Shown here in pieces: positions 1-6,457 of a stretch of DNA of 16,135 nucleotides. The notes under the pieces were generated by a model, which did no database searches, was not told the origin of the DNA, and was given only the letters and a program-made list of their open reading frames with translations. The DNA is taken from NCBI GenBank assembly GCA_964385705.1, contig CAYLQG010000028.1:1-16135 (forward strand), read 5' to 3'. Source of the stretch: DATKGN01 sp964385705 (GTDB lineage Bacteria > Patescibacteriota > Microgenomatia > UBA10105 > UBA927). A program made the translations under genes and the position numbers. Position 1 is the stretch's first letter, and each line of letters begins with the position of its first letter.

Positions 1-6
1 GGAAAT

Positions 7-1143
7 TTACGTTTTTGCCGGCGAAGACTTGGTGCTTATCCTATGGACGTGAGCGACAACCATGAAGATGAGGAACGCGACGACAACGGCGCCAATGAGG
101 AACATAACACTATGAAGGATTATTGAGACAAGGATGGCGACGCCGGACAATATGACCGATAGCAGAAATGTCAGAAATCCGATAGCACCCCGACTGATTC
201 CGCCAAAAACGGGTAGCACATCCAGAATGACGCTGATGGGTCCGAAGAACAGCATGAGTCCAATCCACATCATGAGAAAACCGATGGCCCTGAATATCCA
301 TATCCACAGTACATATTCTTTGTGAAGTGTCGCGACTGCGTCGCCAAGAGACCCCTGGAATAGTCGATAGAGTTTATGACCGCCCGCGTCATAATAGGAT
401 GAAATCATGGTGTCATTCTGGCTTCCCATCGCTGTTAGTGTCGTGTTATCGGCAAGTCCGGTGTAACTAACCCGCATATCGCCGAGTTGAGGAGAGGCGA
501 GTGTGCCATGACCCGTGTACACATAATCTGAACTCAGCATTGTGGGAGCTGTGATGATCGTATTATCCTGACTCAAAGGTATTGGTGAAAAGGACGGCAG
601 ATCAATTGTCTGCATATCGAGAGAATAATTACCAATTGTTGCGGATTTAACCCGAATCGTTGTATCGTCAATAGTTTTTTTTGGATTGACGTGGCCGGTT
701 GGATTTTTAAACTGTGACGAATCGTGAGGTGAATCCGTCCAGTCAAGCGCATAGGTATAGGTTGTGGTCGTCGTGTTGGATCCGCCGATATTTGTTTTGG
801 AGCTTGATTGCTGACTTTCATTCCACTCAAAGATTTCCGCTTTTCTCGTTACGGCAAGAACATTTGTCGGTTTTAGATACAGCCCATCACCCAGGGTTTC
901 CTGTGAAAGAACGGGTCCAGTGACGGCGATAAGTTTCCCATTGAGACTCGCGTCCGGCGTCTGTGTTGCTGTTACCTGTACCGCTTTTTTTGCGTCTTTG
1001 GATAAATCAAAATGCCCCTCATTCCAATATAAAAGAACAAATGATCCGACGAATAACAGAAGACCGATGAGGATGCCTAAGAAGGAATTGAGTATTCTCT
1101 GGAGCCAACCTGTTGTGGACGTTTCAACGATTTGATCCGGCAT
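7..1143 (-). CDS. TMEM43-family membrane protein
   Basis: The 378-residue product has one N-terminal membrane helix (about residues 16-40), a large polar region (about 41-275) and three or four hydrophobic helices near the C-terminus (about 278-302, 318-345, 346-366). This is the architecture of the TMEM43 family, whose middle domain lies outside or in the lumen. The middle region has the family-like passage 'GKLIAVTGPVLSQETLGD' and a later segment rich in Thr/Ser. The biochemical role of bacterial members is not known; an envelope scaffold function is only a guess. The ATG at 1143 is preceded by a good promoter (TTGACA at 1189-1184, AATAAT at 1166-1161), leaving a leader of only about ten bases with no Shine-Dalgarno sequence. 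The gene is complete, with its stop at 7-9. Family assignment is fairly sure; function is open. Confidence 0.82.
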   Translation of the reverse strand: MPDQIVETSTTGWLQRILNSFLGILIGLLLFVGSFVLLYWNEGHFDLSKDAKKAVQVTATQTPDASLNGKLIAVTGPVLSQETLGDGLYLKPTNVLAVTRKAEIFEWNESQQSSSKTNIGGSNTTTTTYTYALDWTDSPHDSSQFKNPTGHVNPKKTIDDTTIRVKSATIGNYSLDMQTIDLPSFSPIPLSQDNTIITAPTMLSSDYVYTGHGTLASPQLGDMRVSYTGLADNTTLTAMGSQNDTMISSYYDAGGHKLYRLFQGSLGDAVATLHKEYVLWIWIFRAIGFLMMWIGLMLFFGPISVILDVLPVFGGISRGAIGFLTFLLSVILSGVAILVSIILHSVMFLIGAVVVAFLIFMVVAHVHRISTKSSPAKT

Positions 1144-1160
1144 AGTAGTGCAATTATCGA

Positions 1161-1189
1161 ATTATTGCGAAGTACCGATCGTTTGTCAA
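1161..1189 (-). promoter_or_regulatory. Promoter of the TMEM43-like gene
   Basis: Read on the minus strand, a perfect -35 box TTGACA (1189-1184) and a -10 box AATAAT (1166-1161) are separated by 17 bases. The predicted start near 1154 gives a very short leader before the ATG at 1143. Confidence 0.65.
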
Positions 1190-1303
1190 CAGATCCGTAT
1201 CCTTTTGCAGAAGCGCGCTTATAATAACAGGCATAATTTCCCTGTCGGGAATAATGAGTCGCATTATATAAGGGGTGTTGCACGGACAAAATCGAAATAG
1301 AGA

Positions 1304-1528
1304 TCAATGAGAGGCGATTTGTCGAAACGTGAAACCGGAAACAAGCCCTACGGCAATAAATATCACAAATGTAAATAATGCCATTTGCAATGCCCGCTGT
1401 TTTGCCTGTTTTTTGTCAAAATGATGCTGATATTCATCATAGGTGATGATATAGGCGATGATGCCGGCAAAAGGACTGAAGATGATGGTAAATGCAAAAA
1501 TGAGCGAAGATGTGATATCCATATGCAT
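1304..1528 (-). CDS. Small two-helix membrane protein, hypothetical
   Basis: I do not recognise the family. The 74-residue product has two hydrophobic helices (about residues 5-28 and 50-68) around a charged central loop (about 29-48; YDEYQHHFDKKQAKQR). That is a helix-loop-helix hairpin with the charged loop probably cytoplasmic. The start could be the ATG at 1528 or a second in-frame ATG at 1522; neither has a clear Shine-Dalgarno sequence. An extended -10 motif (TGATATACT) lies 23 bases upstream. The stop lies 160 bases from the start of the TMEM43-like gene on the same strand, which has its own promoter. Two clean membrane helices and a supporting promoter make it a likely real gene, but its short length keeps confidence moderate. 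Confidence 0.6.
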   Translation of the reverse strand: MHMDITSSLIFAFTIIFSPFAGIIAYIITYDEYQHHFDKKQAKQRALQMALFTFVIFIAVGLVSGFTFRQIASH

Positions 1529-1551
1529 AACCGACGATTATCGTTCTCTTC

Positions 1552-1560
1552 AGTATATCA
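1552..1560 (-). promoter_or_regulatory. Extended -10 promoter of the small membrane gene
   Basis: The minus strand reads TGATATACT (1560-1552), an extended -10 motif (TGn plus TATACT). No clear -35 box is visible. Transcription would start near 1545, about 17 bases before the ATG at 1528. Confidence 0.45.
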
Positions 1561-1606
1561 CCTCAGGTATTCACTGAGCGGGAGCTCTGAGGCTTGCCTT
1601 CTAGGA

Positions 1607-1635
1607 TTGCCATCGAGTCAGAATTTTTGTATACT
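1607..1635 (+). promoter_or_regulatory. Promoter of the Crp/Fnr-family gene
   Basis: TTGCCA (1607-1612), a 17-base spacer and TATACT (1630-1635) form a near-consensus housekeeping promoter with a start near 1642. This excludes an upstream in-frame ATG at 1594 as the translation start, because that codon lies before the promoter. Just upstream, CCTCAG (1561-1566) is repeated inverted as CTGAG (1574-1578) and CTGAGG (1587-1592), a possible regulator site. Confidence 0.65.
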
Positions 1636-1662
1636 TATATATATTGCCCCATGGTATCTTCA

Positions 1663-2322
1663 ATGAATAACAATAAGACAAAAGAATTTGAAGCTTTTTA
1701 CAGTCAATTTAAAATCCGTAGTTATAAAAAAGATGAGATACTTATCCGGGCTGATGACGACCCCCAGGGAATTTTTTGCTTAATAAAAGGATATGTCAGG
1801 CAGTACACTATTTCTAAAACGGGTTTTGAGCTTACACTTCATATTCTAAAACCGATTTCCTATTTTCCTATGGTTTGGGCAATCAATGGTACGCCCAATG
1901 TTTACTATTTTGAGGCGTTAACTGCAGTGGAGGTCGGACGTGCCCCCAGAGAACAGGTCGTTAATTTTATTAAAGATAAACCTACAGTTATTTTTGCGTT
2001 GATGAGCGAATTGTTGGAGGATTATGCGGAAACACTTACTCGTGTGCAGCATCTGGTATTTAGCGACGCATATCGGAGGGTAATTTCCGTATTATTATAT
2101 ATTGCTAAGCATTTCGGGGAAACGCAGGACAAAAGTATAATAGTCCACCATCGTTTTACACAACAGGATATCGCGACACTCGTTGGCGTAGCCCGTGAGA
2201 CCGCGGGCAACGAAATGGTGAAATTGGAAAAACAGGGACTGGTTTCGTATGTTGACCATTCAATGCTATTCCAGAATATAGAAAAATTAAACGCTGAATT
2301 ATCCTCTAGTCCTCTAAAATAA
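1663..2322 (+). CDS. Crp/Fnr-family transcription regulator
   Basis: This is a cytoplasmic DNA-binding regulator of about 219 residues, normal for the family. It has an N-terminal cupin-like sensor domain (about residues 15-110, with the typical start YKKDEILIRADDDPQGIF and the IKGYVRQY segment), a dimerisation helix (about 112-150) and a C-terminal winged helix-turn-helix (about 164-192, FTQQDIATLVGVARETAG). The sensor domain lacks an obvious cyclic-nucleotide phosphate-binding signature. With a single cysteine (C39) it cannot hold a classical Fnr iron-sulphur cluster, so its effector is unknown. I chose the ATG at 1663 because the promoter at 1607-1635 rules out 1594; an ATG at 1651 is the alternative. 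Neither has a Shine-Dalgarno sequence. It is followed after 111 bases by the LPNTG surface protein gene, whose upstream region carries a candidate dyad for this regulator. Confidence 0.88.
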   Translation: MNNNKTKEFEAFYSQFKIRSYKKDEILIRADDDPQGIFCLIKGYVRQYTISKTGFELTLHILKPISYFPMVWAINGTPNVYYFEALTAVEVGRAPREQVVNFIKDKPTVIFALMSELLEDYAETLTRVQHLVFSDAYRRVISVLLYIAKHFGETQDKSIIVHHRFTQQDIATLVGVARETAGNEMVKLEKQGLVSYVDHSMLFQNIEKLNAELSSSPLK

Positions 2323-2361
2323 CGCGATCCAAATTATAAAATATTTGTTATCCCGGTCTCA

Positions 2362-2375
2362 TGTTATATATGACA
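2362..2375. promoter_or_regulatory. Candidate operator dyad (Fnr-type spacing)
   Basis: TGTTATATATGACA is an imperfect palindrome with six of seven base pairs matching. Its 5-4-5 layout resembles the 14-bp sites of the Fnr/DNR branch of the Crp superfamily. It lies about nine bases upstream of the candidate -35 box of the ice-binding-like gene and just downstream of the Crp/Fnr gene. Assignment to that regulator is inference. Confidence 0.35.
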
Positions 2376-2383
2376 CGCATTGC

Positions 2384-2411
2384 TTTGAATTCCATTATGA
2401 TTGCGCATAAT
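2384..2411 (+). promoter_or_regulatory. Weak promoter of the LPNTG protein gene
   Basis: TTTGAA (2384-2389) and CATAAT (2406-2411) are separated by 16 bases. The boxes match consensus only in part, which would suit an activator-dependent promoter with the dyad at 2362-2375 just upstream. The start would be near 2418, leaving a leader of about 16 bases that contains the ribosome binding site AAGGA (2421-2425). Confidence 0.4.
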
Positions 2412-2433
2412 TTAGTTATTAAGGAATTATTTT

Positions 2434-3696
2434 ATGGAGACGACAAAAATGATGAAATTCATAACGTCAGTATTTATTGTAGTATTGTCGTTCGTTCTCA
2501 TACCTCCTTTGCGGGAAGTCCATGCGGCAACATCACCTGATCTTGGAAATGCCGCGAGTTTTGCGATTCTAGCCGGCACCAGTATTACAAACGTTCCTAC
2601 ATCAGTTATCACCGGAGACGTCGGATTGAGTCCGGCTGCAGGTAGTAATTATTCCGGATTAACAAATAATGAAGTATCAGGTACGATATTTGCTGTCGAT
2701 TCTTCCGGCCCTGCGGGATCCGCCGGAAACAATCCAACATTGGTCAATCAAGCTAAAATCGATTTAGTTACCGCTTACAACGCGCTTGCGGCTGGGGCGA
2801 ACGCAGATGCCAATTGCGATCCTGCCTACACATTCGGAGCTGGGAATAAAGACCTGACCGGCGCATCACTCGCACCGGGAGTCTACTGTGCGGATACATT
2901 TACTTTGACGGGAACGCTAACGCTCAGCGGGTCGGGCGTTTGGGTGTTCAGATCTGCAGCGACTCTCGTTACTTCCGGCACCGCAAACATTGTGGGCGGT
3001 GATCCATGTAATGTGTGGTGGCAGGTCCCGAGTTCTGCGACTCTTGGCACGAATACGTCATTAAAAGGGAACATTCTTGCACTCTCATCGATAACCATGA
3101 ATACCGGTGCAGCGGTGACCGGACGGATATTGGCGCGCAATGCCGCAGTTTCATTGCAAAGTAACACCATAAATCAATCATGCACAGCTGGGCAGGCAAA
3201 AGCTTCCGGATCGTCCAATTCCTCGGGTTCCTCTGCTTCTTCCGGATCATCTACAGCTCCTGCAGCCAAGACTTGTCCGGTTCTCAATTTTATTACGCCG
3301 ATTATCATTGAATCCAAAAGAGTAGATCCTAGCACAGTTTTTATCAGCTGGGGACCGTACTCCGGCATAAATACATTTATCGTTCGATATGGTCTGGAAA
3401 ATGGAAAATGGTTATACAACACAGGAGTGACCGGGTTTTCGACGACGATCGGCGGCCTCCCCCTCAATCAACCAATCTGGGTCCAGATTGCAACAACAGA
3501 TAATTGTTCTATAGGCACGTATGGGGATTCAAAACTCGTAGGGGGGCCAGCGCTCCCAAACACAGGAGTTGGTCCCCATGAAAGGAGTATTTTATCCGAT
3601 GTCGCTATTCCGGGCGGTATCATCATGCTCATTGTGACGTCACTTATATTCCTTCTGACAACACGTTTGAATCAATTCGAACGAGGAACGGAATAA
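2434..3696 (+). CDS. Secreted DUF3494 ice-binding-like protein with LPNTG anchor
   Basis: The 420-residue surface protein has these parts in order. A signal peptide (about 1-31, ending VHA) is followed by a DUF3494 ice-binding-like beta-solenoid domain (about 35-250, opening LGNAASFAILAGTSITN and including LAPGVYCADT and GVWVFRSAATL). Next come a Ser/Gly linker (about 256-276), a fibronectin-III-like domain (about 283-368), an LPNTG sorting motif (374-378), a hydrophobic helix (about 390-409) and a short tail with Arg. Six cysteines (128, 152, 192, 250, 281, 358) could form disulphides outside the cell. The LPNTG-helix-basic tail is a cell-wall sorting signal, and a sortase is encoded 0.7 kb downstream. 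DUF3494 proteins bind ice in some bacteria, but in this lineage an adhesin role is as likely. The ATG at 2434 has AAGGA eight bases upstream; an in-frame ATG at 2449 is an alternative. Confidence 0.9.
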   Translation: METTKMMKFITSVFIVVLSFVLIPPLREVHAATSPDLGNAASFAILAGTSITNVPTSVITGDVGLSPAAGSNYSGLTNNEVSGTIFAVDSSGPAGSAGNNPTLVNQAKIDLVTAYNALAAGANADANCDPAYTFGAGNKDLTGASLAPGVYCADTFTLTGTLTLSGSGVWVFRSAATLVTSGTANIVGGDPCNVWWQVPSSATLGTNTSLKGNILALSSITMNTGAAVTGRILARNAAVSLQSNTINQSCTAGQAKASGSSNSSGSSASSGSSTAPAAKTCPVLNFITPIIIESKRVDPSTVFISWGPYSGINTFIVRYGLENGKWLYNTGVTGFSTTIGGLPLNQPIWVQIATTDNCSIGTYGDSKLVGGPALPNTGVGPHERSILSDVAIPGGIIMLIVTSLIFLLTTRLNQFERGTE

Positions 3697-3749
3697 GTGA
3701 ATGCATTAAATAGCAAAGAATATTTGTCTTATGAGTATTTGTAAAATAT

Positions 3750-4295
3750 ATGCAGGTAATAATCGTATCCAGACGAATGGTATATATGATAACCCTCGTG
3801 GGCATCGTAGTTATTCTCGCGCTATTTACCGTAGTTTTAAAAGAAAGGATGTCAGTGCAACCATCGGCCAATATAACTAGTTTAAAAATACCTATGAGTT
3901 ATTACACAAATATTGTTCAAAAAACCCAGGAGAATGAAAATTTTCGGCAGGTGTTGTTTACCGGCCAGAAGAGCCAGTTGGTTGTGATGAGTATTCCGCC
4001 GGGTGGAGAAGTCGGGGAAGAGACGCATAAATATACCGAACAAACGCTCTTTTTCCTTTCCGGAACGGGCGAGGGTGAGCTCGGAGACAAAAAATTTCCA
4101 ATCGGACCGGGAGACGTCGTTGTGGTAGTGCCCGGTACGAAACACAATTTTTGGAATACGGGCAGTCAGGCTCTAAAAATTTACACTGTGTATGCGCCTC
4201 CTAATCACATTGACGGTCGCGTTCATCGCACCAAAGCAGATGCAGATGCGGATACTGCAGACGAAGCCATTGGTGAGTCGCCGCCAACAAAATAA
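3750..4295 (+). CDS. Membrane-anchored cupin protein
   Basis: The product has an N-terminal membrane helix (about residues 12-30) followed by a single cupin domain (about 55-150). Cupin motif 2 is clear: G121, P128, G129, H132 and N136 (GDVVVVVPGTKHNFWN). Motif 1 is a variant, with H93 and E97/Q98 but without the usual HxH pair (GEVGEETHKYTEQ). The YAPPNHIDGRVHRTKADA ending is typical of a small cupin subfamily whose soluble members are about 125-135 residues, so the membrane anchor is an addition. The domain would face the outside. The tail (160-181) is rich in Ala and acidic residues. Its substrate is unknown; metal binding is likely from the conserved His residues. It lies between the LPNTG protein and the sortase, suggesting a shared envelope role. 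The start is uncertain: 3750, 3777 and 3786 are all ATG and none has a clear ribosome binding site. Confidence 0.8.
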   Translation: MQVIIVSRRMVYMITLVGIVVILALFTVVLKERMSVQPSANITSLKIPMSYYTNIVQKTQENENFRQVLFTGQKSQLVVMSIPPGGEVGEETHKYTEQTLFFLSGTGEGELGDKKFPIGPGDVVVVVPGTKHNFWNTGSQALKIYTVYAPPNHIDGRVHRTKADADADTADEAIGESPPTK

Positions 4296-4335
4296 GGATA
4301 TTCCAATTCAAAAACATTCGTATCAAGGTTTAGGG

Positions 4336-4353
4336 ATAGAGTAATATCTCTAT
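4336..4353 (+). promoter_or_regulatory. Inverted repeat over the sortase start codon
   Basis: ATAGAG (4336-4341) and CTCTAT (4348-4353) form a perfect 6-bp inverted repeat around TAATAT (4342-4347), and the second arm includes the first two bases of the sortase ATG. It could be a translational hairpin in read-through mRNA. Alternatively it is an operator around a -10 box (TAATAT) four bases before the ATG. Confidence 0.35.
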
Positions 4354-5491
4354 GAATGAGTCTGACAATTTTACCACTAATAGCCGCATATTGGCTTTTT
4401 CCTGGAATATAGCAACTGATCCCAAGTTGTATTGGGAATTAGCATCAAATCCATATACATTACGTGCCGCACATATAATTTCTGAACGATTTCCGGGAGC
4501 AAAAGCAAATGAAATTATCAGGGCAGCAATCCTGGCTGAAACCGAAGGGGAGTATGACCGCAATTTCCGGTTGTTGGACGTGAATAAGCAATCGGAAGAA
4601 GAGGAAAAGCAGAACGCTATTTCTACAGAAATCCACAAGCGACTTGCTCAAAACTGTAATGCGTACGTCGCAGAATTTGCAGGACTTCCGAAGGAGTTTG
4701 TATATGACAGTTTATCCAGACTCGTTTTTGAAACTGCTGATATAAAGGAGATTGAGCGAAAATTTTCACTCAGCCAAAGACATGATTACAGATTATCGAT
4801 CGTCGAGTTCATTGAAAGTATACAAATATCAGTATCTGATTCCCGGCAAAAAGGCGATGATCGTTCAGTGGACCATCTTGTATCCAGTAAGCATAGTATT
4901 AAATTTCCGCGATTAATAGCCGTACTGTCCGCCTTGTTTCTCATACCCTCCCTTTATCTTGCACGTGGTTTGTATATACAACAAGCTCAGAAAACTGCCC
5001 GTAACCCGGTGGCCGTAAAGCAGGTACTGGGTATAGAATCTGAAAAAAGCCCGGGATTGCCGGTGCGGCTTATCATACCGCGTATCAATCTTGCCGCCTC
5101 CGTGCAGTATGTGGGTCTCACGTCTAACGGAGCTATGGACGTGCCGACGAATACGACCGATGTGGGATGGTTTAATCTTGGAGCAAGACCGGGAGCAATA
5201 GGCAGCGCTGTTATTGGTGGGCACCTGGACGGAAACGATGGCGAACCAGGTGTGTTTACCAATCTGAATCAACTTAAGAATGGCGATCCAGTATATATTC
5301 AGGACGATAAAGGAGTTATTATTTCCTTCATAGTTCAGGGGAGCCGTCTTTATGATCCGGGATACGCGGAAGAAGTATTTAGTCAAAATGACAACTCTCA
5401 CCTTAATCTTGTTACCTGTGATGGTGTATGGGATGGAACAAAAAAAAGTTATAGTAAGCGGCTCGTCGTATATGCAGATCTATCGCATTAA
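4352..5491 (+). CDS. Class F-type sortase with cytoplasmic N-terminal domain
   Basis: This membrane transpeptidase should cleave LPxTG-type motifs and link the protein to the cell wall; the LPNTG protein at 2434 is the obvious local substrate. The 379-residue product has a mostly helical, charged N-terminal domain (about 1-180), a membrane helix (about 185-205) and a C-terminal sortase domain (about 235-379). The catalytic triad is visible: H291 in VIGGHLDG, C356 in LVTCDG and R370 in YSKRLVVYA. The RINLAASVQYVGL and VGWFNLGARPG segments fit class F. Typical class F sortases have only a short N-terminus before the helix, so the extra domain of about 180 residues is odd; I do not recognise it. 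No Shine-Dalgarno sequence precedes the ATG, which is the only in-frame ATG before residue 262. Confidence 0.9.
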   Translation: MNESDNFTTNSRILAFSWNIATDPKLYWELASNPYTLRAAHIISERFPGAKANEIIRAAILAETEGEYDRNFRLLDVNKQSEEEEKQNAISTEIHKRLAQNCNAYVAEFAGLPKEFVYDSLSRLVFETADIKEIERKFSLSQRHDYRLSIVEFIESIQISVSDSRQKGDDRSVDHLVSSKHSIKFPRLIAVLSALFLIPSLYLARGLYIQQAQKTARNPVAVKQVLGIESEKSPGLPVRLIIPRINLAASVQYVGLTSNGAMDVPTNTTDVGWFNLGARPGAIGSAVIGGHLDGNDGEPGVFTNLNQLKNGDPVYIQDDKGVIISFIVQGSRLYDPGYAEEVFSQNDNSHLNLVTCDGVWDGTKKSYSKRLVVYADLSH

Positions 5492-5529
5492 TTCGCATGT
5501 ATTAGAATGATTTAAAGAGTGAACTGTAT

Positions 5530-6003
5530 TTATATTCTCTTATTGAACTGTTTTTGTTGTAACGCTTCTTCTATAAGAAAAACCTGATTACTTCTCAGTA
5601 AGGGCATTGTATTTTGTGAAAAAAAACCGCATTCAGATACTTCCCGGCTTGGCGTAAAGTCTCCACCGATAAAAATGCCTATATAGCACATATCCAACCG
5701 TGACCCGGTCCGATCAGTTCGCGTCTTTAGAGATTCATCAACACTAACAACGAGGTGCGACTCTTCTTTTATTTCCCGCTCAAGTGTTTCTGCCGGATGT
5801 TCACCGGCTTTCATATATCCGCCGGGCAGACTCCATGCGTGCTGTCTGTATGTATGCTTAAATAGCAATACTTCATTTTTATCATTAAAGATAACCCCGG
5901 TTACACCCACTAAAAATCGACTTTGGAAAAAACGCATAAAAAATACCTGTACACCTACCGGTAAATGTAAAAGCCTCCACAGCTTTCCTGCTAGTGATTT
6001 CAC
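5530..6003 (-). CDS. Nudix hydrolase
   Basis: The 157-residue protein belongs to the Nudix family, which hydrolyses nucleoside diphosphates linked to other groups. The Nudix box lies at residues 62-84 (G62, E68, R76, E77, E80, E81) and matches Gx5Ex7REUxEExGU except that the late glycine is His83. The catalytic Arg-Glu and Glu-Glu residues are intact, so activity is expected. The substrate cannot be told from the sequence. Residues 1-30 are hydrophobic or amphipathic and could associate with the membrane. The start is a GTG at 6003 whose bases overlap the TGA stop of the upstream LapA-like gene (GTGA, four-base overlap), so translation is probably coupled. The two genes form a small operon read from the promoter near 6355-6383. 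Confidence 0.88.
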   Translation of the reverse strand: MKSLAGKLWRLLHLPVGVQVFFMRFFQSRFLVGVTGVIFNDKNEVLLFKHTYRQHAWSLPGGYMKAGEHPAETLEREIKEESHLVVSVDESLKTRTDRTGSRLDMCYIGIFIGGDFTPSREVSECGFFSQNTMPLLRSNQVFLIEEALQQKQFNKRI

Positions 6004-6347
6004 AGTGCGTTGTCGTCCTGAGGTTGGATGATGGTAGAACGATTTTTGAGCTTTTCGTTTTCTAATTCCAACTGATGTATCCGCTTGGTTAAATCTGCGA
6101 TATCACTTTTGCCTTGTTTTATCTTATTGTCTTTCCCATGCATCGCAAAAGCTGTAATAACTGAATTAATAAGGTATATAAGATATGCCAAACCCAGGCC
6201 GGTAACGAGAGATCCCATGATTATATAAAAAAGGGGGATACCAGAGAATACAGTTGCTCCCAAATGCAGCGTGACATGTGTCAGGTTGTTTTGAGCCAAA
6301 TATACGAGAACTGAAGCGGCGAGTAAAAATATAATAAGTATGAGCAT
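6000..6347 (-). CDS. LapA-domain (DUF1049) membrane protein
   Basis: The 115-residue product has two membrane helices (about residues 1-18 and 37-65) and a cytoplasmic coiled coil (about 73-103, DLTKRIHQLELENEKLKNR). This matches the LapA/DUF1049 family. Members are involved in envelope assembly in some Proteobacteria, where LapA works with LapB in lipopolysaccharide control; that role cannot apply directly to an organism without an outer membrane, so the function here is open. The ATG at 6347 lies seven bases after a TATACT -10 box, so the mRNA is predicted to be leaderless. The Nudix gene overlaps its stop codon. Confidence 0.8.
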   Translation of the reverse strand: MLILIIFLLAASVLVYLAQNNLTHVTLHLGATVFSGIPLFYIIMGSLVTGLGLAYLIYLINSVITAFAMHGKDNKIKQGKSDIADLTKRIHQLELENEKLKNRSTIIQPQDDNAL

Positions 6348-6354
6348 ATCTACT

Positions 6355-6383
6355 AGTATAACTTGTTAGTACAATTAATACAA
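6355..6383 (-). promoter_or_regulatory. Promoter of the LapA-Nudix operon
   Basis: On the minus strand TTGTAT (6383-6378), a 17-base spacer and TATACT (6360-6355) lead directly to the ATG at 6347, seven bases after the -10 box. Transcription is expected to begin at or next to the start codon. Confidence 0.65.
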
Positions 6384-6395
6384 CTACTACAAATA

Positions 6396-6420
6396 TATGT
6401 AACTTGACAAAAATATGTAA
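6396..6420. repeat. Direct repeat TATGTAA around the -35 box
   Basis: TATGTAA occurs at 6396-6402 and 6414-6420, 18 bases apart, on either side of the -35 box TTGACA (6404-6409) of the ribbon-helix-helix gene. Ribbon-helix-helix proteins often bind short direct repeats in their own promoters, so this is a candidate autoregulatory site. Confidence 0.35.
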
Positions 6421-6432
6421 TCAGTGTAAAAT
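6404..6432 (+). promoter_or_regulatory. Promoter of the ribbon-helix-helix gene
   Basis: A perfect -35 box TTGACA (6404-6409), a 17-base spacer and TAAAAT (6427-6432). The start would be near 6439, leaving a leader of about 19 bases before the ATG at 6458 without a clear Shine-Dalgarno sequence. Confidence 0.7.
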
Positions 6433-6457
6433 CTAAATAGATAAAGACATATATACC

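Noticed and set aside
1238..1251. Hairpin TTCCC-TGTC-GGGAA as a terminator for the small membrane gene
   Set aside because: The stem is only five pairs and no U-tract follows on the minus strand.
1594..1662. Upstream start for the Crp/Fnr protein
   Set aside because: The ATG at 1594 precedes the -35 box at 1607, and the extra residues do not look like a Crp N-terminus.
2883..3467. Several antisense frames of 93-97 codons under the ice-binding-like gene
   Set aside because: They overlap each other and a clear sense gene; their composition reflects the complement of Thr/Ser/Gly codons.
4913..5401. 162-codon open frame antisense to the sortase
   Set aside because: It lies wholly within the sortase domain coding region, has no promoter or ribosome binding site, and its translation shows no domain.
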